The translations under genes were made by a program, and so were the position numbers. The notes beneath the pieces are model-generated. The model saw only the letters and a list, made by a program, of their open reading frames with translations, had not been told where the DNA came from and did no database searches. A stretch of DNA of 64,000 nucleotides from Bacteriovoracaceae bacterium (GTDB taxonomy: Bacteria > Bdellovibrionota > Bacteriovoracia > Bacteriovoracales > Bacteriovoracaceae): NCBI GenBank assembly GCA_023701435.1, contig JAMPXB010000016.1:16238-80237 (forward strand), in the 5' to 3' direction. Below, piece by piece: positions 8,579 to 16,803 of the stretch. Every line of letters begins with the position of its first letter. Positions within the stretch are counted from its first letter, which is position 1.

Positions 8579-8850
8579 TTTTAACCTTAGGGTGATGTCT
8601 TCTTGTTAATGCCTCTATTTTAAAATCCTCGGGGAGACATGGCAAATTAAACACATTCAATTCTAAACCTTTATTTTCGTTAAGGTTAGCGAGACATGAA
8701 AAAGTGTCTATCTTTCATACACTCCATTCAGAGTATGTATAACTTTTGTCAAAACGCTCGTTTAACTAACTAAAAAATCATGAGTCTTTTTGGCATGCTT
8801 CTTGGATATAGGGAGTCATATCGTTATGAAATACCTTTAAGGGGGAAACA

Positions 8851-9471
8851 ATGAGAACATCACTTTTTCACGGCCTATTATGCGCTTCTTTAGTATTCTT
8901 TGCTGCCGGATGCGGGAAAGATAATAAAAGTAGCGGTGGAGGCGTTAGCGGTAATGTTGTAACAAATCCATATACCGGCACTGTGCCTGCCGACAGTCTT
9001 ACGGCATATACTAATCTTATGACCTGGTACAAGGGAACAACTGAAGGGTCACTTCCGAATGATGGCTTTGCTCATTATGGGGAGACCAGGACCATCACAA
9101 CCTTGAGCCAGGAATGTAGCACCAAAACCATCGATCTCTGGATCATTGAAAAAGATCTGACTTTTTGTAAAGAGAACAGCTCTGAAAATGAAGTTGAAAG
9201 GAATGTTGCTCTAACAGCAGTTGGCAGCGTAAAAGCCAGCAATAGCAAATTGACCCAGGCGCTAAGTGGCAGCGGTTTAACTTTGATCAAAGTCACTCAA
9301 TACTCTGCAAACGTATTTCAAATTGAATGGGCCAAGAGCAATGGTCATCGTTTAGCTTATAGTATTGATACAAGTTTTAATTCCGCTTTCAATCCGTACC
9401 AGATTATTGACTCGGAAGCGCGGACAATCGAAAGCCTTACGGATATTGGTTCTCCTTTTCTCAATCTTTAA
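8851..9471 (+). CDS. Lipoprotein of unknown function
   Basis: A 206-residue protein with a lipoprotein signal peptide; the lipobox FAAGC puts the acylated cysteine at about residue 21. A Gly/Ser/Asn linker (KDNKSSGGGVSGN) follows, then a globular domain with two cysteines (ECSTKT, FCKENS) that could pair. Ribosome site AAGGGGGAAACA precedes the ATG. It stands alone, with 270 bases upstream and a strong terminator just downstream. I do not recognise the family. Confidence 0.7.
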   Translation: MRTSLFHGLLCASLVFFAAGCGKDNKSSGGGVSGNVVTNPYTGTVPADSLTAYTNLMTWYKGTTEGSLPNDGFAHYGETRTITTLSQECSTKTIDLWIIEKDLTFCKENSSENEVERNVALTAVGSVKASNSKLTQALSGSGLTLIKVTQYSANVFQIEWAKSNGHRLAYSIDTSFNSAFNPYQIIDSEARTIESLTDIGSPFLNL

Positions 9472-9479
9472 TCACTTCG

Positions 9480-9508
9480 GGGCAGCTTCGGCTGCCCTTA
9501 TTCGTTTT
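9480..9508 (+). terminator. Intrinsic terminator with UUCG tetraloop
   Basis: GGGCAGC (9480-9486), loop TTCG (9487-9490) and GCTGCCC (9491-9497) form a perfect 7-bp stem closed by a stable UUCG tetraloop. It is followed by a T-rich tail (TTATTCGTTTT). It lies 8 nt after the lipoprotein stop codon. Confidence 0.9.
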
Positions 9509-9614
9509 AGTGTTTAAGTCAACTTCTCCATTTTTTTCTTCATCTCCCATACAAATTTTTCAGTTCTACGGTATTCTATAGGTACTAATTAATATCTAGG
9601 ACAAGGAAGTACCT

Positions 9615-11342
9615 ATGGGCAATTACAAAGCAGATATCCGTGATGTTGAGTTCAATCTGACTGAGCTCTTAAAGGTTCAAGACTGGAAAGATTTTGGTCT
9701 TGAAGAAAATGACGTTAAAGGCATCCTCGCTGAATATAACAAGTATGTTGAAAATGAAGTCTTCCCGACTCGTGAACTTTCGGATCAAGTAGGGGTGAAA
9801 CACGTTAACGGGAAAGTTATTGTTCCGGAAGTTCTTCATGGCGTTCAGAAATCTTTTTATGCCAATGGTTGGTTTGCTCTTGGTATGCCGGAAGCCATTG
9901 GTGGCACTCCCGTTCCTGAAAGTCTCTATGTGGCCTGTATGTCACTTGCTACCGGGGCCAACTGTGCCTGGACGATGTATCCTGGTCTTTCTCGCGCAGC
10001 TTTGAATGTCGTCAACCTGAAAGGGGATGACTTCATGAAAACTAATATTGTTCCTAAGATGATGGAAGGCACTTGGGGAGGCACGATGTGTTTAACTGAA
10101 CCTGGTGCTGGTTCAGATGTGGGTGCTCTTCGCACGACCGCCAAGCCTCTTGGAAATGGTAAATATGCCATTCAAGGAACAAAGATCTTTATTTCTTCCG
10201 GTGAATCAGATCTTTATGAAAACAATATCCACCTGGTTCTTGCCCGTACTCCGGGAGGAGCGGAAGGCACCAAAGGTATTTCTCTCTTTGTGGTCCCAAG
10301 ATTTAAAATCAATGCTGATGGATCAATGGGTGAGAGCAATAATGTGGTTTGTTCTAAGATTGAACATAAAATGGGAATTCATGCATCGGCTACTTGTGAG
10401 ATGCAATTCGGTCAAAATGGTCAATCTGAAGGCTGGTTGATTGGTGATGAATTTGAAGGCATGACCACTATGTTCATCATGATGAATGAGGCCCGTCTTT
10501 ATTGTGGAATTCAAGGTGAATCTCAGGCCAACCTCGCTTATATGATGGCCGAAAAATACACTAAAGAAAGAGCTCAGTTTGGTAAAGAAATCATTCACCA
10601 TCCTGATGTTCGTCGAAATCTGCTTAAGATGAGAGCGCAGGCCAGAGGGATGAGAGCTCTTTGTTTGTATACGGCCAATCTTTTCAATAAAGCTCATCAG
10701 GACCATAAAGTTGAGTCGATCATTGGTTTACTGACTCCAATTTGTAAGGCGTATTGTTCAGAGCAAGGTTTTAATGTTTCTTCTTTGGCGCTGCAAACTC
10801 ATGGTGGGTACGGTTATTGTACCGAGTACGGGGTAGAGCAATTTGTTCGTGATACGCAAATTGCCATGATCTATGAGGGTACCAACGGAATTCAGGCAAT
10901 CGATTTCGTCATGAGAAAAATTCTGAAAGACGGTGGTAAGGCCTTAACCGCGCTGACTCAAGAAATCGTAGCTTCAGTTCAGGCCTTAGATGAAGCCAAG
11001 TTCAAAAAAGAGAAAGAACTGTTCGGAAAAGTACTGATGAGTGCGCAGGGAGTTATGCAGCAAATCTCAGGCTACGCCAAGAAGAACGAGTTCAATATGA
11101 TTCTTCAGAACTGTACCGAATTTCTCAACTTTGCGTCGCAGATGGTTGTTGCATGGCAACTTTTGGAGTCAGCAGCATTGGCCGACAAAAAAATGGCCAC
11201 TGCTTCGGCCGATGATAAGAAGTATTATGAGTCAAAAGTTACTGATTTCAGAGTGTATTGCGCCCATTACTTGATTCATAATCTTTCCATGGCCAAGACA
11301 ATTTCTGATTTCACTGAAGACATGACTTCGCTAGAGATTTGA
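9615..11342 (+). CDS. Acyl-CoA dehydrogenase
   Basis: A flavoprotein that oxidises acyl-CoA to trans-2-enoyl-CoA in fatty-acid beta-oxidation. The 575-residue protein has an N-terminal helical domain, the FAD/substrate motif CLTEPGAGSDVGAL (about 159-172), the beta-domain, and the C-terminal motif IYEGTNGIQA in which Glu421 is the expected catalytic base. About 140 residues beyond the core make it longer than the short-chain enzymes and like the FadE-like/AcdB forms with a C-terminal helical extension. Ribosome site AAGGAAG precedes the ATG. It is monocistronic: its partners (thiolase, ETF) are not in this window, so chain-length preference is open. Confidence 0.92.
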   Translation: MGNYKADIRDVEFNLTELLKVQDWKDFGLEENDVKGILAEYNKYVENEVFPTRELSDQVGVKHVNGKVIVPEVLHGVQKSFYANGWFALGMPEAIGGTPVPESLYVACMSLATGANCAWTMYPGLSRAALNVVNLKGDDFMKTNIVPKMMEGTWGGTMCLTEPGAGSDVGALRTTAKPLGNGKYAIQGTKIFISSGESDLYENNIHLVLARTPGGAEGTKGISLFVVPRFKINADGSMGESNNVVCSKIEHKMGIHASATCEMQFGQNGQSEGWLIGDEFEGMTTMFIMMNEARLYCGIQGESQANLAYMMAEKYTKERAQFGKEIIHHPDVRRNLLKMRAQARGMRALCLYTANLFNKAHQDHKVESIIGLLTPICKAYCSEQGFNVSSLALQTHGGYGYCTEYGVEQFVRDTQIAMIYEGTNGIQAIDFVMRKILKDGGKALTALTQEIVASVQALDEAKFKKEKELFGKVLMSAQGVMQQISGYAKKNEFNMILQNCTEFLNFASQMVVAWQLLESAALADKKMATASADDKKYYESKVTDFRVYCAHYLIHNLSMAKTISDFTEDMTSLEI

Positions 11343-11361
11343 TCTGTCTCATGGTAGAATA

Positions 11362-11389
11362 GGTGTAATTAAATTTAAAAGGTTACACC
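11362..11389 (+). promoter_or_regulatory. Hairpin with the ribosome site in its loop, touching a GTG start
   Basis: GGTGTAA (11362-11368) and TTACACC (11383-11389) are perfect inverted 7-mers. The loop holds AAAGG (11378-11382), the only Shine-Dalgarno for the GTG at 11390, which follows the stem directly. Folding would present or occlude the ribosome site, or the palindrome may be an operator. Seen in sequence; function inferred. Confidence 0.4.
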
Positions 11390-12214
11390 GTGTTAAAAGA
11401 TAAAGTCTTTGAGCTGGCCCAGAAGTTCTCTGGGTCAACTCATGGCAGCTCTGCTTATGACAAAGACGCAGTTTATGTCAGAGGCAGTAACGATAGGGAA
11501 TATATCCCATATAGTTATCTTCAAAAAGAAGTGCCAGATATTCAGTCCATCAATCAGCTAAAATCGGAAGGTTTTGTTTTTAGCTCCTATGATTTCTTAG
11601 AAAATAACGAATTTGATCAATGGTATTTAAACCAGTTCAATAAGCGCCTTCCAGTCAAGGTGATGAAAAATATTGGTATTCTTCATCTGCCTGATCAAAA
11701 GGCCATATTTGATACTGTTGAAATCGTTCATCAAACCTTTCAGATCTTAAAAGACCACAAAGTCTTGATGAATGGCAAAAACCTGCCTATTCAATTAGGG
11801 GAGTGGTACGCCAAGATTATTTTTGGACTTCACCAGATAAAATCTTCTTCGCAAAGAGGCTTTGATTTTAAAACAGAAAATGGCAGCACAGTTGAAGTTA
11901 AGGTCCATTGGCATGACTCCACATCTCCTAAAGGGGTCAAGATCAAGAAATCTTTAGCTGAATTATCGGATTTTTGCATTATTATGTATGTAGCCAAAAA
12001 CTTTACGATCCGAGACATCCTCTTTTTAGATTCAGAGTTTATTCTTCGTAAGTTTGATACGAAGGGACACACTATCTTTCTAAAAGATCAAGATGTTGCG
12101 GGATATTTTTTCAGTAAGTCTGATAAGCATTTTGATAAGGTTGTTAATAAAACAGCTCTCTTAAAATTTGCCAGTCCGACCTTGGCGATGAAATTAGAAG
12201 ATCGGTTAAAGTGA
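11390..12214 (+). CDS. Probable PD-(D/E)XK nuclease-fold protein
   Basis: A 274-residue protein starting with GTG. The second half holds LGEWYAKIIFGL (E138), then RGFDFKTENGSTVEVKVHW, in which an Asp (D159) is followed ten residues later by E-x-K (E169, K171). A strand-forming ICIMYV-like segment comes next. That Glu...Asp...ExK pattern with its hydrophobic flanks is the layout of PD-(D/E)XK restriction-endonuclease-like folds and resembles small DUF6998-type proteins. The N-terminal 100 residues have no motif I know. No methyltransferase partner is adjacent, so a classical restriction system is not supported. Two response regulators follow after 25 nt on the same strand, which suggests a shared unit. 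Confidence 0.5.
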   Translation: MLKDKVFELAQKFSGSTHGSSAYDKDAVYVRGSNDREYIPYSYLQKEVPDIQSINQLKSEGFVFSSYDFLENNEFDQWYLNQFNKRLPVKVMKNIGILHLPDQKAIFDTVEIVHQTFQILKDHKVLMNGKNLPIQLGEWYAKIIFGLHQIKSSSQRGFDFKTENGSTVEVKVHWHDSTSPKGVKIKKSLAELSDFCIIMYVAKNFTIRDILFLDSEFILRKFDTKGHTIFLKDQDVAGYFFSKSDKHFDKVVNKTALLKFASPTLAMKLEDRLK

Positions 12215-12239
12215 AATTTCGTGGCTCTTTGGAGAGAGT

Positions 12240-12917
12240 GTGAAAGCTGAAGTCGCATATATTGATGATAATTACTTAAATCTGGAGTGCATCAAAACGG
12301 TTTTAAACCAAGAATTTGTCGTCCAAACTTTCCAAAAGCCAGAAAGCTTCCTCCAAAAATTTGGAGTATCTTCCTATGTCACCATCCTGGTTGATATTCA
12401 TATGCCGACAATGGATGGATTTTCACTCTATGAAAAAATCTTGGAGCATCCGAACTATAATGGATGTCCTATCCTGTTCATTTCATCAGATGTCTCCGAC
12501 CAGGCCAGAATAAAATCCTTCGTTCTGGGAGCGGTCGACTTTCTGGATCGATCGATTAGTCCCGATGAAATGATTGCTAGAATCAGATCGAAAATTTTAT
12601 TTTATCAAAAACATCGAAGCATCATTGAGTTCACCAACTTAAAGGTCAATCTTACTTTACTCAAGGCCTATCTTAATAATAAAGAGCTACCTCTTACCTT
12701 CATTGAATTTAAAATTCTTTGTCTGGTGATGAGAAACTATCCGGACCTGGTAACCAAAAAAGATCTCATTGAACATGTCTGGAGATCGGATCATGTGCTG
12801 GATGCTACCATCTACACTCATATTTCCAATCTCAACAGTAAGTTAGGGGAATGGGACTTTGAAATAAATGGATTGAAGTTGAAAGGCTTTCATTTAATGA
12901 AAAAAGAAACTGTATGA
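12240..12917 (+). CDS. Atypical OmpR/PhoB-type response regulator, first of a tandem pair
   Basis: A 225-residue protein with an N-terminal receiver domain (1-120) and a C-terminal winged helix (about 135-222). The receiver keeps the acidic pair D9/D10 and the phospho-acceptor D52 in LVDIHMPTMDG. At the position of the invariant Lys of the 'KP' motif, however, it has Arg (R104 in FLDRSIS), so phosphorylation signalling may be altered. The DNA-binding half contains the family recognition region VWRSDHVLDATIYTHISNL. It starts at a GTG with GGAGAG just upstream. Its stop overlaps the next gene in ATGA, so the two are translationally coupled. No histidine kinase is adjacent. Confidence 0.85.
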   Translation: MKAEVAYIDDNYLNLECIKTVLNQEFVVQTFQKPESFLQKFGVSSYVTILVDIHMPTMDGFSLYEKILEHPNYNGCPILFISSDVSDQARIKSFVLGAVDFLDRSISPDEMIARIRSKILFYQKHRSIIEFTNLKVNLTLLKAYLNNKELPLTFIEFKILCLVMRNYPDLVTKKDLIEHVWRSDHVLDATIYTHISNLNSKLGEWDFEINGLKLKGFHLMKKETV

Positions 12918-13582
12918 AATGGAATCTCGTTTATTTTGACGACCAGGTTCCCAATATTGAATGCTTCACGGAACTTTTGTCGGAACAATTCAATGTCATT
13001 GGGTGCACTGATGCATCGGCGTTTCAAGAAGTCCTTCAAAATTATTTTCCCCATGCCATTCTGTTAGATGTTCATATGCCAGGGCTCGATGGTCACTCAC
13101 TTTATAAGAAGATTGTGGAGCACCCGCTTTATAATAACTGTCCGATCATTTTTATTTCCGGCGATCAGAGTGATGAAACGAAGATTCGCTCCTATCAGGA
13201 AGGGGGGATTGATTTTCTTCCACGTGATATCAAGGCCGAAGAAACCATTATTCGGGTGACGAACAAGATTAATCTTTTTCTTCAAATGGCCACCAAACTT
13301 GAATTGGGTAATTTATTTGTTAACTGTGAGACAATGAAGGCCACCATCAATGATAAGAATATTGATCTGACCCTGCTTGAGTTGCGCATGCTCAGTACAA
13401 TTTTGCGTACCTATCCACAATCTTTGACCCGTCAGGATATGATTTTGAAAGTCTGGGGAAATTCTCCAGTCAAACCAGGAACCATCAACACTCATCTCAC
13501 CAATTTGAAGCCCAAAATTGAAGATTGGAACTTTCAAATCAAAGTGCGTGAGGAAAATATCCTGGTTCAACCAAATCGTTAA
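12914..13582 (+). CDS. Atypical OmpR/PhoB-type response regulator, second of a tandem pair
   Basis: A 222-residue paralogue of the preceding gene, colinear throughout. It has a receiver with D9/D10 and phospho-acceptor D52 (LLDVHMPGLDG), again an Arg (R104 in FLPRDIK) in place of the conserved Lys, and a winged helix with VWGNSPVKPGTINTHLTNL. Conserved shared text includes NCPIIFIS and the EHP-x-YN loop, so the pair arose by tandem duplication and has since diverged widely. The start codon overlaps the previous stop (ATGA). The two proteins may form a heterodimer; this is inference. Its 3' end overlaps the stop of the convergent methyltransferase gene by 4 nt. Confidence 0.85.
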   Translation: MKWNLVYFDDQVPNIECFTELLSEQFNVIGCTDASAFQEVLQNYFPHAILLDVHMPGLDGHSLYKKIVEHPLYNNCPIIFISGDQSDETKIRSYQEGGIDFLPRDIKAEETIIRVTNKINLFLQMATKLELGNLFVNCETMKATINDKNIDLTLLELRMLSTILRTYPQSLTRQDMILKVWGNSPVKPGTINTHLTNLKPKIEDWNFQIKVREENILVQPNR

Positions 13583-14817
13583 TACAAAGAGTATTCAGCT
13601 AAACGACAATCGATATCTCCATTCTGGAGGATATGTCGCTTAGAAGTTCTGAGACCCACGGCCTTGAGCATTTCCAGGTTACCTGTGAATAACGCTGCTC
13701 TATGACCTTTAAAAGCATGCTTCCAATGATCTCCCAGACCTTTGTAGAGTGCTTTAAGCTTTTCATCCTCGCCATATTCCAGACGTTCTCCATAAGGAGG
13801 ATTACAGATGAAAAGACATTTTTCAGAGACTGGTTTTGTCTCAAGGGCGTCTTTATGGGTCAGCTCAATGATGCCATCGAGTTTGGCCTTCTTCAGGTTT
13901 TCTCTGGCTGAAATAAGACTCATTTCAGAAAGATCATTTCCTACAATCATCCCTTTTCTCTGGCGAAGATATTCAAGACCTTTTTCAGTCTGCTCCATCA
14001 CTTCACTCAGAAGCTGATTAAAGTTTTCCATCAAATGCTTATCTTCTGTGAGCCAAGGGTAATTCTGGAAGGTCCATAATTTAAAATTATTGTTCTTTAA
14101 ATATCTTTCAACTTTCAGATAACTAGGAGGGATATTGGCCGCCATCAAGGCAGCTTCAATGGTAAATGTACCCGATCCGCACATGGCATCGAGCAGACCT
14201 TCTTCTTCCGGGTTCCATTTCATTAACTTTAAAATCGCCGCGGCAAGGTTTTCTTTGAGAGGAGCTTCTGTCTTGGCCAGACGGTAGCCGCGCTGGTTAA
14301 GTGGATCTCCACACAGGTCATACATCAAGGTCACTTGATAGGCCTTCTCTGTCCCACGATCGATTCGGGCCAGAAAAGCGACATCAGGATAGTCTCGAGC
14401 AACACTTGGGCGAATCCCTTCGTGATGGCGAAAATAATCACAAATGGCATCTTTTAACTTTAAATTTGCAAACTGGGAGTTTCTAAACTCTTCTCTTTCC
14501 TGAAGGAGATCACCAAAAATAGTGGTTAGACGGAAAGTATTGTTCACATCCATTAAACTTTTCCATTTAATGTCGGTGGCCTCGAGATAATAATCTTTCT
14601 CGTTATGGACCTCAAAATTATAGAGGTATTTAAACACCCGGCTGGCCAGGCGAGAGTAGAGAATCACTTTAAGGGCAATTTCATGGAAGCATTCAAATTG
14701 AACCCCACCTCTTACGGTCTTGGCGGTTTTGGCCCCTAACTCCAGGATTTCCTGTGTCAAAAGCTCTTCTACGCCAGTAGGGCAAGAAGCAAAGTACTCG
14801 AATCTGTATTTTTTCAT
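13579..14817 (-). CDS. THUMP-domain rRNA (guanine-N2)-methyltransferase, RlmL/YpsC type
   Basis: SAM-dependent methyltransferase expected to modify a guanosine N2 in 23S rRNA. The 412-residue protein has an N-terminal ferredoxin-like and THUMP region (about 1-160, including RGGVQFE and a KDAICDYFR helix). A Rossmann methyltransferase domain follows, with SAM motif LLDAMCGSGTF (208-218), NDLSEMS (294-300) and the catalytic NPPYGER (339-345). Length equals the N-terminal half of E. coli RlmL and the stand-alone YpsC form; the RlmK half is absent. It is single-gene, leftward, and its stop overlaps that of the second response regulator (TTAA). Confidence 0.9.
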   Translation of the reverse strand: MKKYRFEYFASCPTGVEELLTQEILELGAKTAKTVRGGVQFECFHEIALKVILYSRLASRVFKYLYNFEVHNEKDYYLEATDIKWKSLMDVNNTFRLTTIFGDLLQEREEFRNSQFANLKLKDAICDYFRHHEGIRPSVARDYPDVAFLARIDRGTEKAYQVTLMYDLCGDPLNQRGYRLAKTEAPLKENLAAAILKLMKWNPEEEGLLDAMCGSGTFTIEAALMAANIPPSYLKVERYLKNNNFKLWTFQNYPWLTEDKHLMENFNQLLSEVMEQTEKGLEYLRQRKGMIVGNDLSEMSLISARENLKKAKLDGIIELTHKDALETKPVSEKCLFICNPPYGERLEYGEDEKLKALYKGLGDHWKHAFKGHRAALFTGNLEMLKAVGLRTSKRHILQNGDIDCRLAEYSLY

Positions 14818-14965
14818 AGTTAGACCTTAGATAAACCCTTGATATGCCCTTGTACAACCTTCTTACACTTGAGCCATTAGGGAAAGAGTGTTAGTTTTGG
14901 AGGCAAATTATTGTCATTTTCGCTTATTTACCAGACCCATAGGGTTTTAGGAAAAGGAATTATAA

Positions 14966-16306
14966 ATGAAGGCAACTTTTTCAGAGGGTACTTACGGGAA
15001 CTCTACACGTTTAAAGTACAAAGTTAAAGACATCACTCTTGCTGACTGGGGTCGCAAGGAAATTAAATTGGCCGAGGCTGAAATGCCAGGTTTGATGGCC
15101 CTACGTGAAGAGTTTGGTAAAACCAAGCCATTAAAAGGCGCCAGAATCGCCGGATGTCTCCATATGACAATCCAAACTGCTGTTCTTATTGAAACTCTGG
15201 TAGAGCTGGGTGCTGATGTTACATGGTCATCTTGTAATATCTTCTCAACTCAAGACCACGCTGCCGCAGCTATCGCTGCTGCCGGTATTCCTGTTTATGC
15301 CTGGAAAGGTATGAATGAAGAAGAGTTCATGTGGTGTATTGATCAAACTGTTTTCTTCGGCGAGAAGAAAGAGCCACTTAATATGATTCTTGATGATGGT
15401 GGTGACCTGACTCAACTGATCCTGGACAAGTATCCTGAGCTTTATAAAGGCATCAAAGGTATTTCTGAAGAAACTACCACTGGTGTTCACCGTCTTTATG
15501 AACTGGAAAAAGTGGGCAAGCTCCCAGTTCCATGTATCAACGTCAATGACTCTGTAACAAAATCAAAATTTGATAACAAATACGGCTGTAGAGAGTCTTG
15601 TGTGGATGCTATCCGCAGAGCTACAGATGTGATGATGGCCGGAAAAGTTGCTGTCGTTGCCGGTTTCGGTGACGTTGGTAAAGGTTCTGCTGATTCCCTT
15701 AAAGGTGCTGGTGCACGTGTTATTGTAACTGAAATCGATCCTATTTGCGCTCTTCAGGCGGCAATGGAAGGATATGAAGTTAAGAAGATGGACGATGCTG
15801 TTAAAGAAGCTGATATCGTTGTAACCACTACTGGTTGTAAAGACATCATTACTGGTAAGCACTTCCTTTCAATGAAAGATAAGACCATCGTTTGTAACAT
15901 TGGTCACTTTGACATTGAAATCGATATGGCATGGTTGAACAAAAATTATGGCCACACCAAAGATACTGTTAAGCCTCAGGTTGATCTTTATACTCTTGAG
16001 AACAACAAGCAAGTTATCGTTCTGGCCGAAGGCCGTCTGGTTAACCTTGGCTGTGCTACTGGTCACCCAAGCTTTGTGATGAGTAACTCATTCACTAACC
16101 AAACTCTTGCCCAAATTGAACTTTGGACAAATACTTCTGCTTACGAGAACAAAGTTTATATGTTGCCGAAGCACTTGGATGAGAAAGTTGCTCGTCTTCA
16201 CCTTAAGAAAATCGGTGTTGAACTGGATGTGTTAACTCCGGCCCAGACTGAATATCTTGGTATCTCTGCTTCAGGTCCTTATAAGCCTGAATACTACCGC
16301 TACTAA
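14966..16306 (+). CDS. ahcY: Adenosylhomocysteinase
   Basis: Splits S-adenosylhomocysteine into homocysteine and adenosine with bound NAD, relieving product inhibition of methyltransferases. The 446-residue protein has the NAD motif [10 protein letters not shown] (233-242), the substrate region [13 protein letters not shown] (66-78), [12 protein letters not shown] (91-102) and the conserved C-terminal KPEYYRY. Length fits the bacterial long form. The weak ribosome site AAAAGGAA lies before the ATG. A strong terminator follows the stop, so it is monocistronic. I looked at the 148-base leader for an SAH riboswitch and saw no convincing fold. Confidence 0.97.
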   Translation: MKATFSEGTYGNSTRLKYKVKDITLADWGRKEIKLAEAEMPGLMALREEFGKTKPLKGARIAGCLHMTIQTAVLIETLVELGADVTWSSCNIFSTQDHAAAAIAAAGIPVYAWKGMNEEEFMWCIDQTVFFGEKKEPLNMILDDGGDLTQLILDKYPELYKGIKGISEETTTGVHRLYELEKVGKLPVPCINVNDSVTKSKFDNKYGCRESCVDAIRRATDVMMAGKVAVVAGFGDVGKGSADSLKGAGARVIVTEIDPICALQAAMEGYEVKKMDDAVKEADIVVTTTGCKDIITGKHFLSMKDKTIVCNIGHFDIEIDMAWLNKNYGHTKDTVKPQVDLYTLENNKQVIVLAEGRLVNLGCATGHPSFVMSNSFTNQTLAQIELWTNTSAYENKVYMLPKHLDEKVARLHLKKIGVELDVLTPAQTEYLGISASGPYKPEYYRY

Positions 16307-16321
16307 TCAAAATAACGTTCG

Positions 16322-16353
16322 GGGGCTTCACGAATTTTGTGAAGCCCCGTTTT
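16322..16353 (+). terminator. Intrinsic terminator of ahcY
   Basis: GGGGCTTCAC (16322-16331), loop GAATTTT and GTGAAGCCCC (16339-16348) form a perfect 10-bp stem followed by GTTTTA. It lies 15 nt after the ahcY stop. Its right arm overlaps the presumed -35 region of rpiB. Confidence 0.92.
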
Positions 16354-16365
16354 ATTTGCTAAGAT
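16337..16365 (+). promoter_or_regulatory. Candidate promoter giving a leaderless rpiB mRNA
   Basis: TTGTGA (16337-16342), a 17-nt spacer and TAAGAT (16360-16365) are followed by exactly 6 nt and the rpiB ATG. No clear Shine-Dalgarno precedes the ATG, so transcription would start at the start codon. Confidence 0.45.
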
Positions 16366-16371
16366 TTAGAA

Positions 16372-16803
16372 ATGAAAATCTATATTGCTTCAGATCATGC
16401 TGCCTTTAATGAAAAAAATCTTCTTCTAGAACATCTCCAGCAGGAGCACGAGGTAATAGACCTTGGAACATATTCTGCTGAATCAACTCATTATCCTGAA
16501 TGGGCCAAAAAGCTTGCTGAAAAAGTGAGAACTGAGATGGTGCCGGGGGTTTTACTGTGTGGTTCAGGAATAGGGGTCTGCATGGCCGCTAATCGCTACA
16601 AAGGCATCAGAGCAGCTCTTTGCCGTGATGAAGATGATGCTAAAATGAGCCGTCTCCATAACAACGCTAACGTCTTATGTTTGTCCGGAAGAAAAACTCC
16701 TCCAGAACTTCTTATTAAGATCACAGATGTTTTTCTTAGTACCCCTTTTGAGGGTGGAAGACATCAGTTAAGAATCGATCAGTTCAACCAGCTTGGTGAA
16801 TAA
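16372..16803 (+). CDS. rpiB: Ribose-5-phosphate isomerase B
   Basis: Interconverts ribose-5-phosphate and ribulose-5-phosphate in the non-oxidative pentose phosphate pathway. The 143-residue protein has the family start IYIASDHAA (D8, H9), the active-site segment VLLCGSGIGVCMAANR (60-75) with a conserved Cys and the anion-binding glycines, and the HNNANVLCLSGR motif. Length is normal for RpiB. With deoC and the secreted nucleic-acid enzymes it fits a route that turns nucleoside sugars into central metabolites (inference). Its stop codon directly abuts the stop of the convergent Cys-rich gene. Confidence 0.96.
   Translation: MKIYIASDHAAFNEKNLLLEHLQQEHEVIDLGTYSAESTHYPEWAKKLAEKVRTEMVPGVLLCGSGIGVCMAANRYKGIRAALCRDEDDAKMSRLHNNANVLCLSGRKTPPELLIKITDVFLSTPFEGGRHQLRIDQFNQLGE

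Noticed and set aside
8791..8806. Sigma54-like TGGCATG-N4-TTGGA before the lipoprotein gene
   Set aside because: The essential -12 GC is GG here, and no activator site is seen; a -24-like match alone is not enough.
11390..12214. Restriction-modification system
   Set aside because: No methyltransferase or specificity gene is adjacent; the RlmL-type gene nearby is an rRNA enzyme.
14818..14965. Possible SAH riboswitch in the ahcY leader
   Set aside because: The region has no paired stems or conserved core matching known SAH riboswitches.
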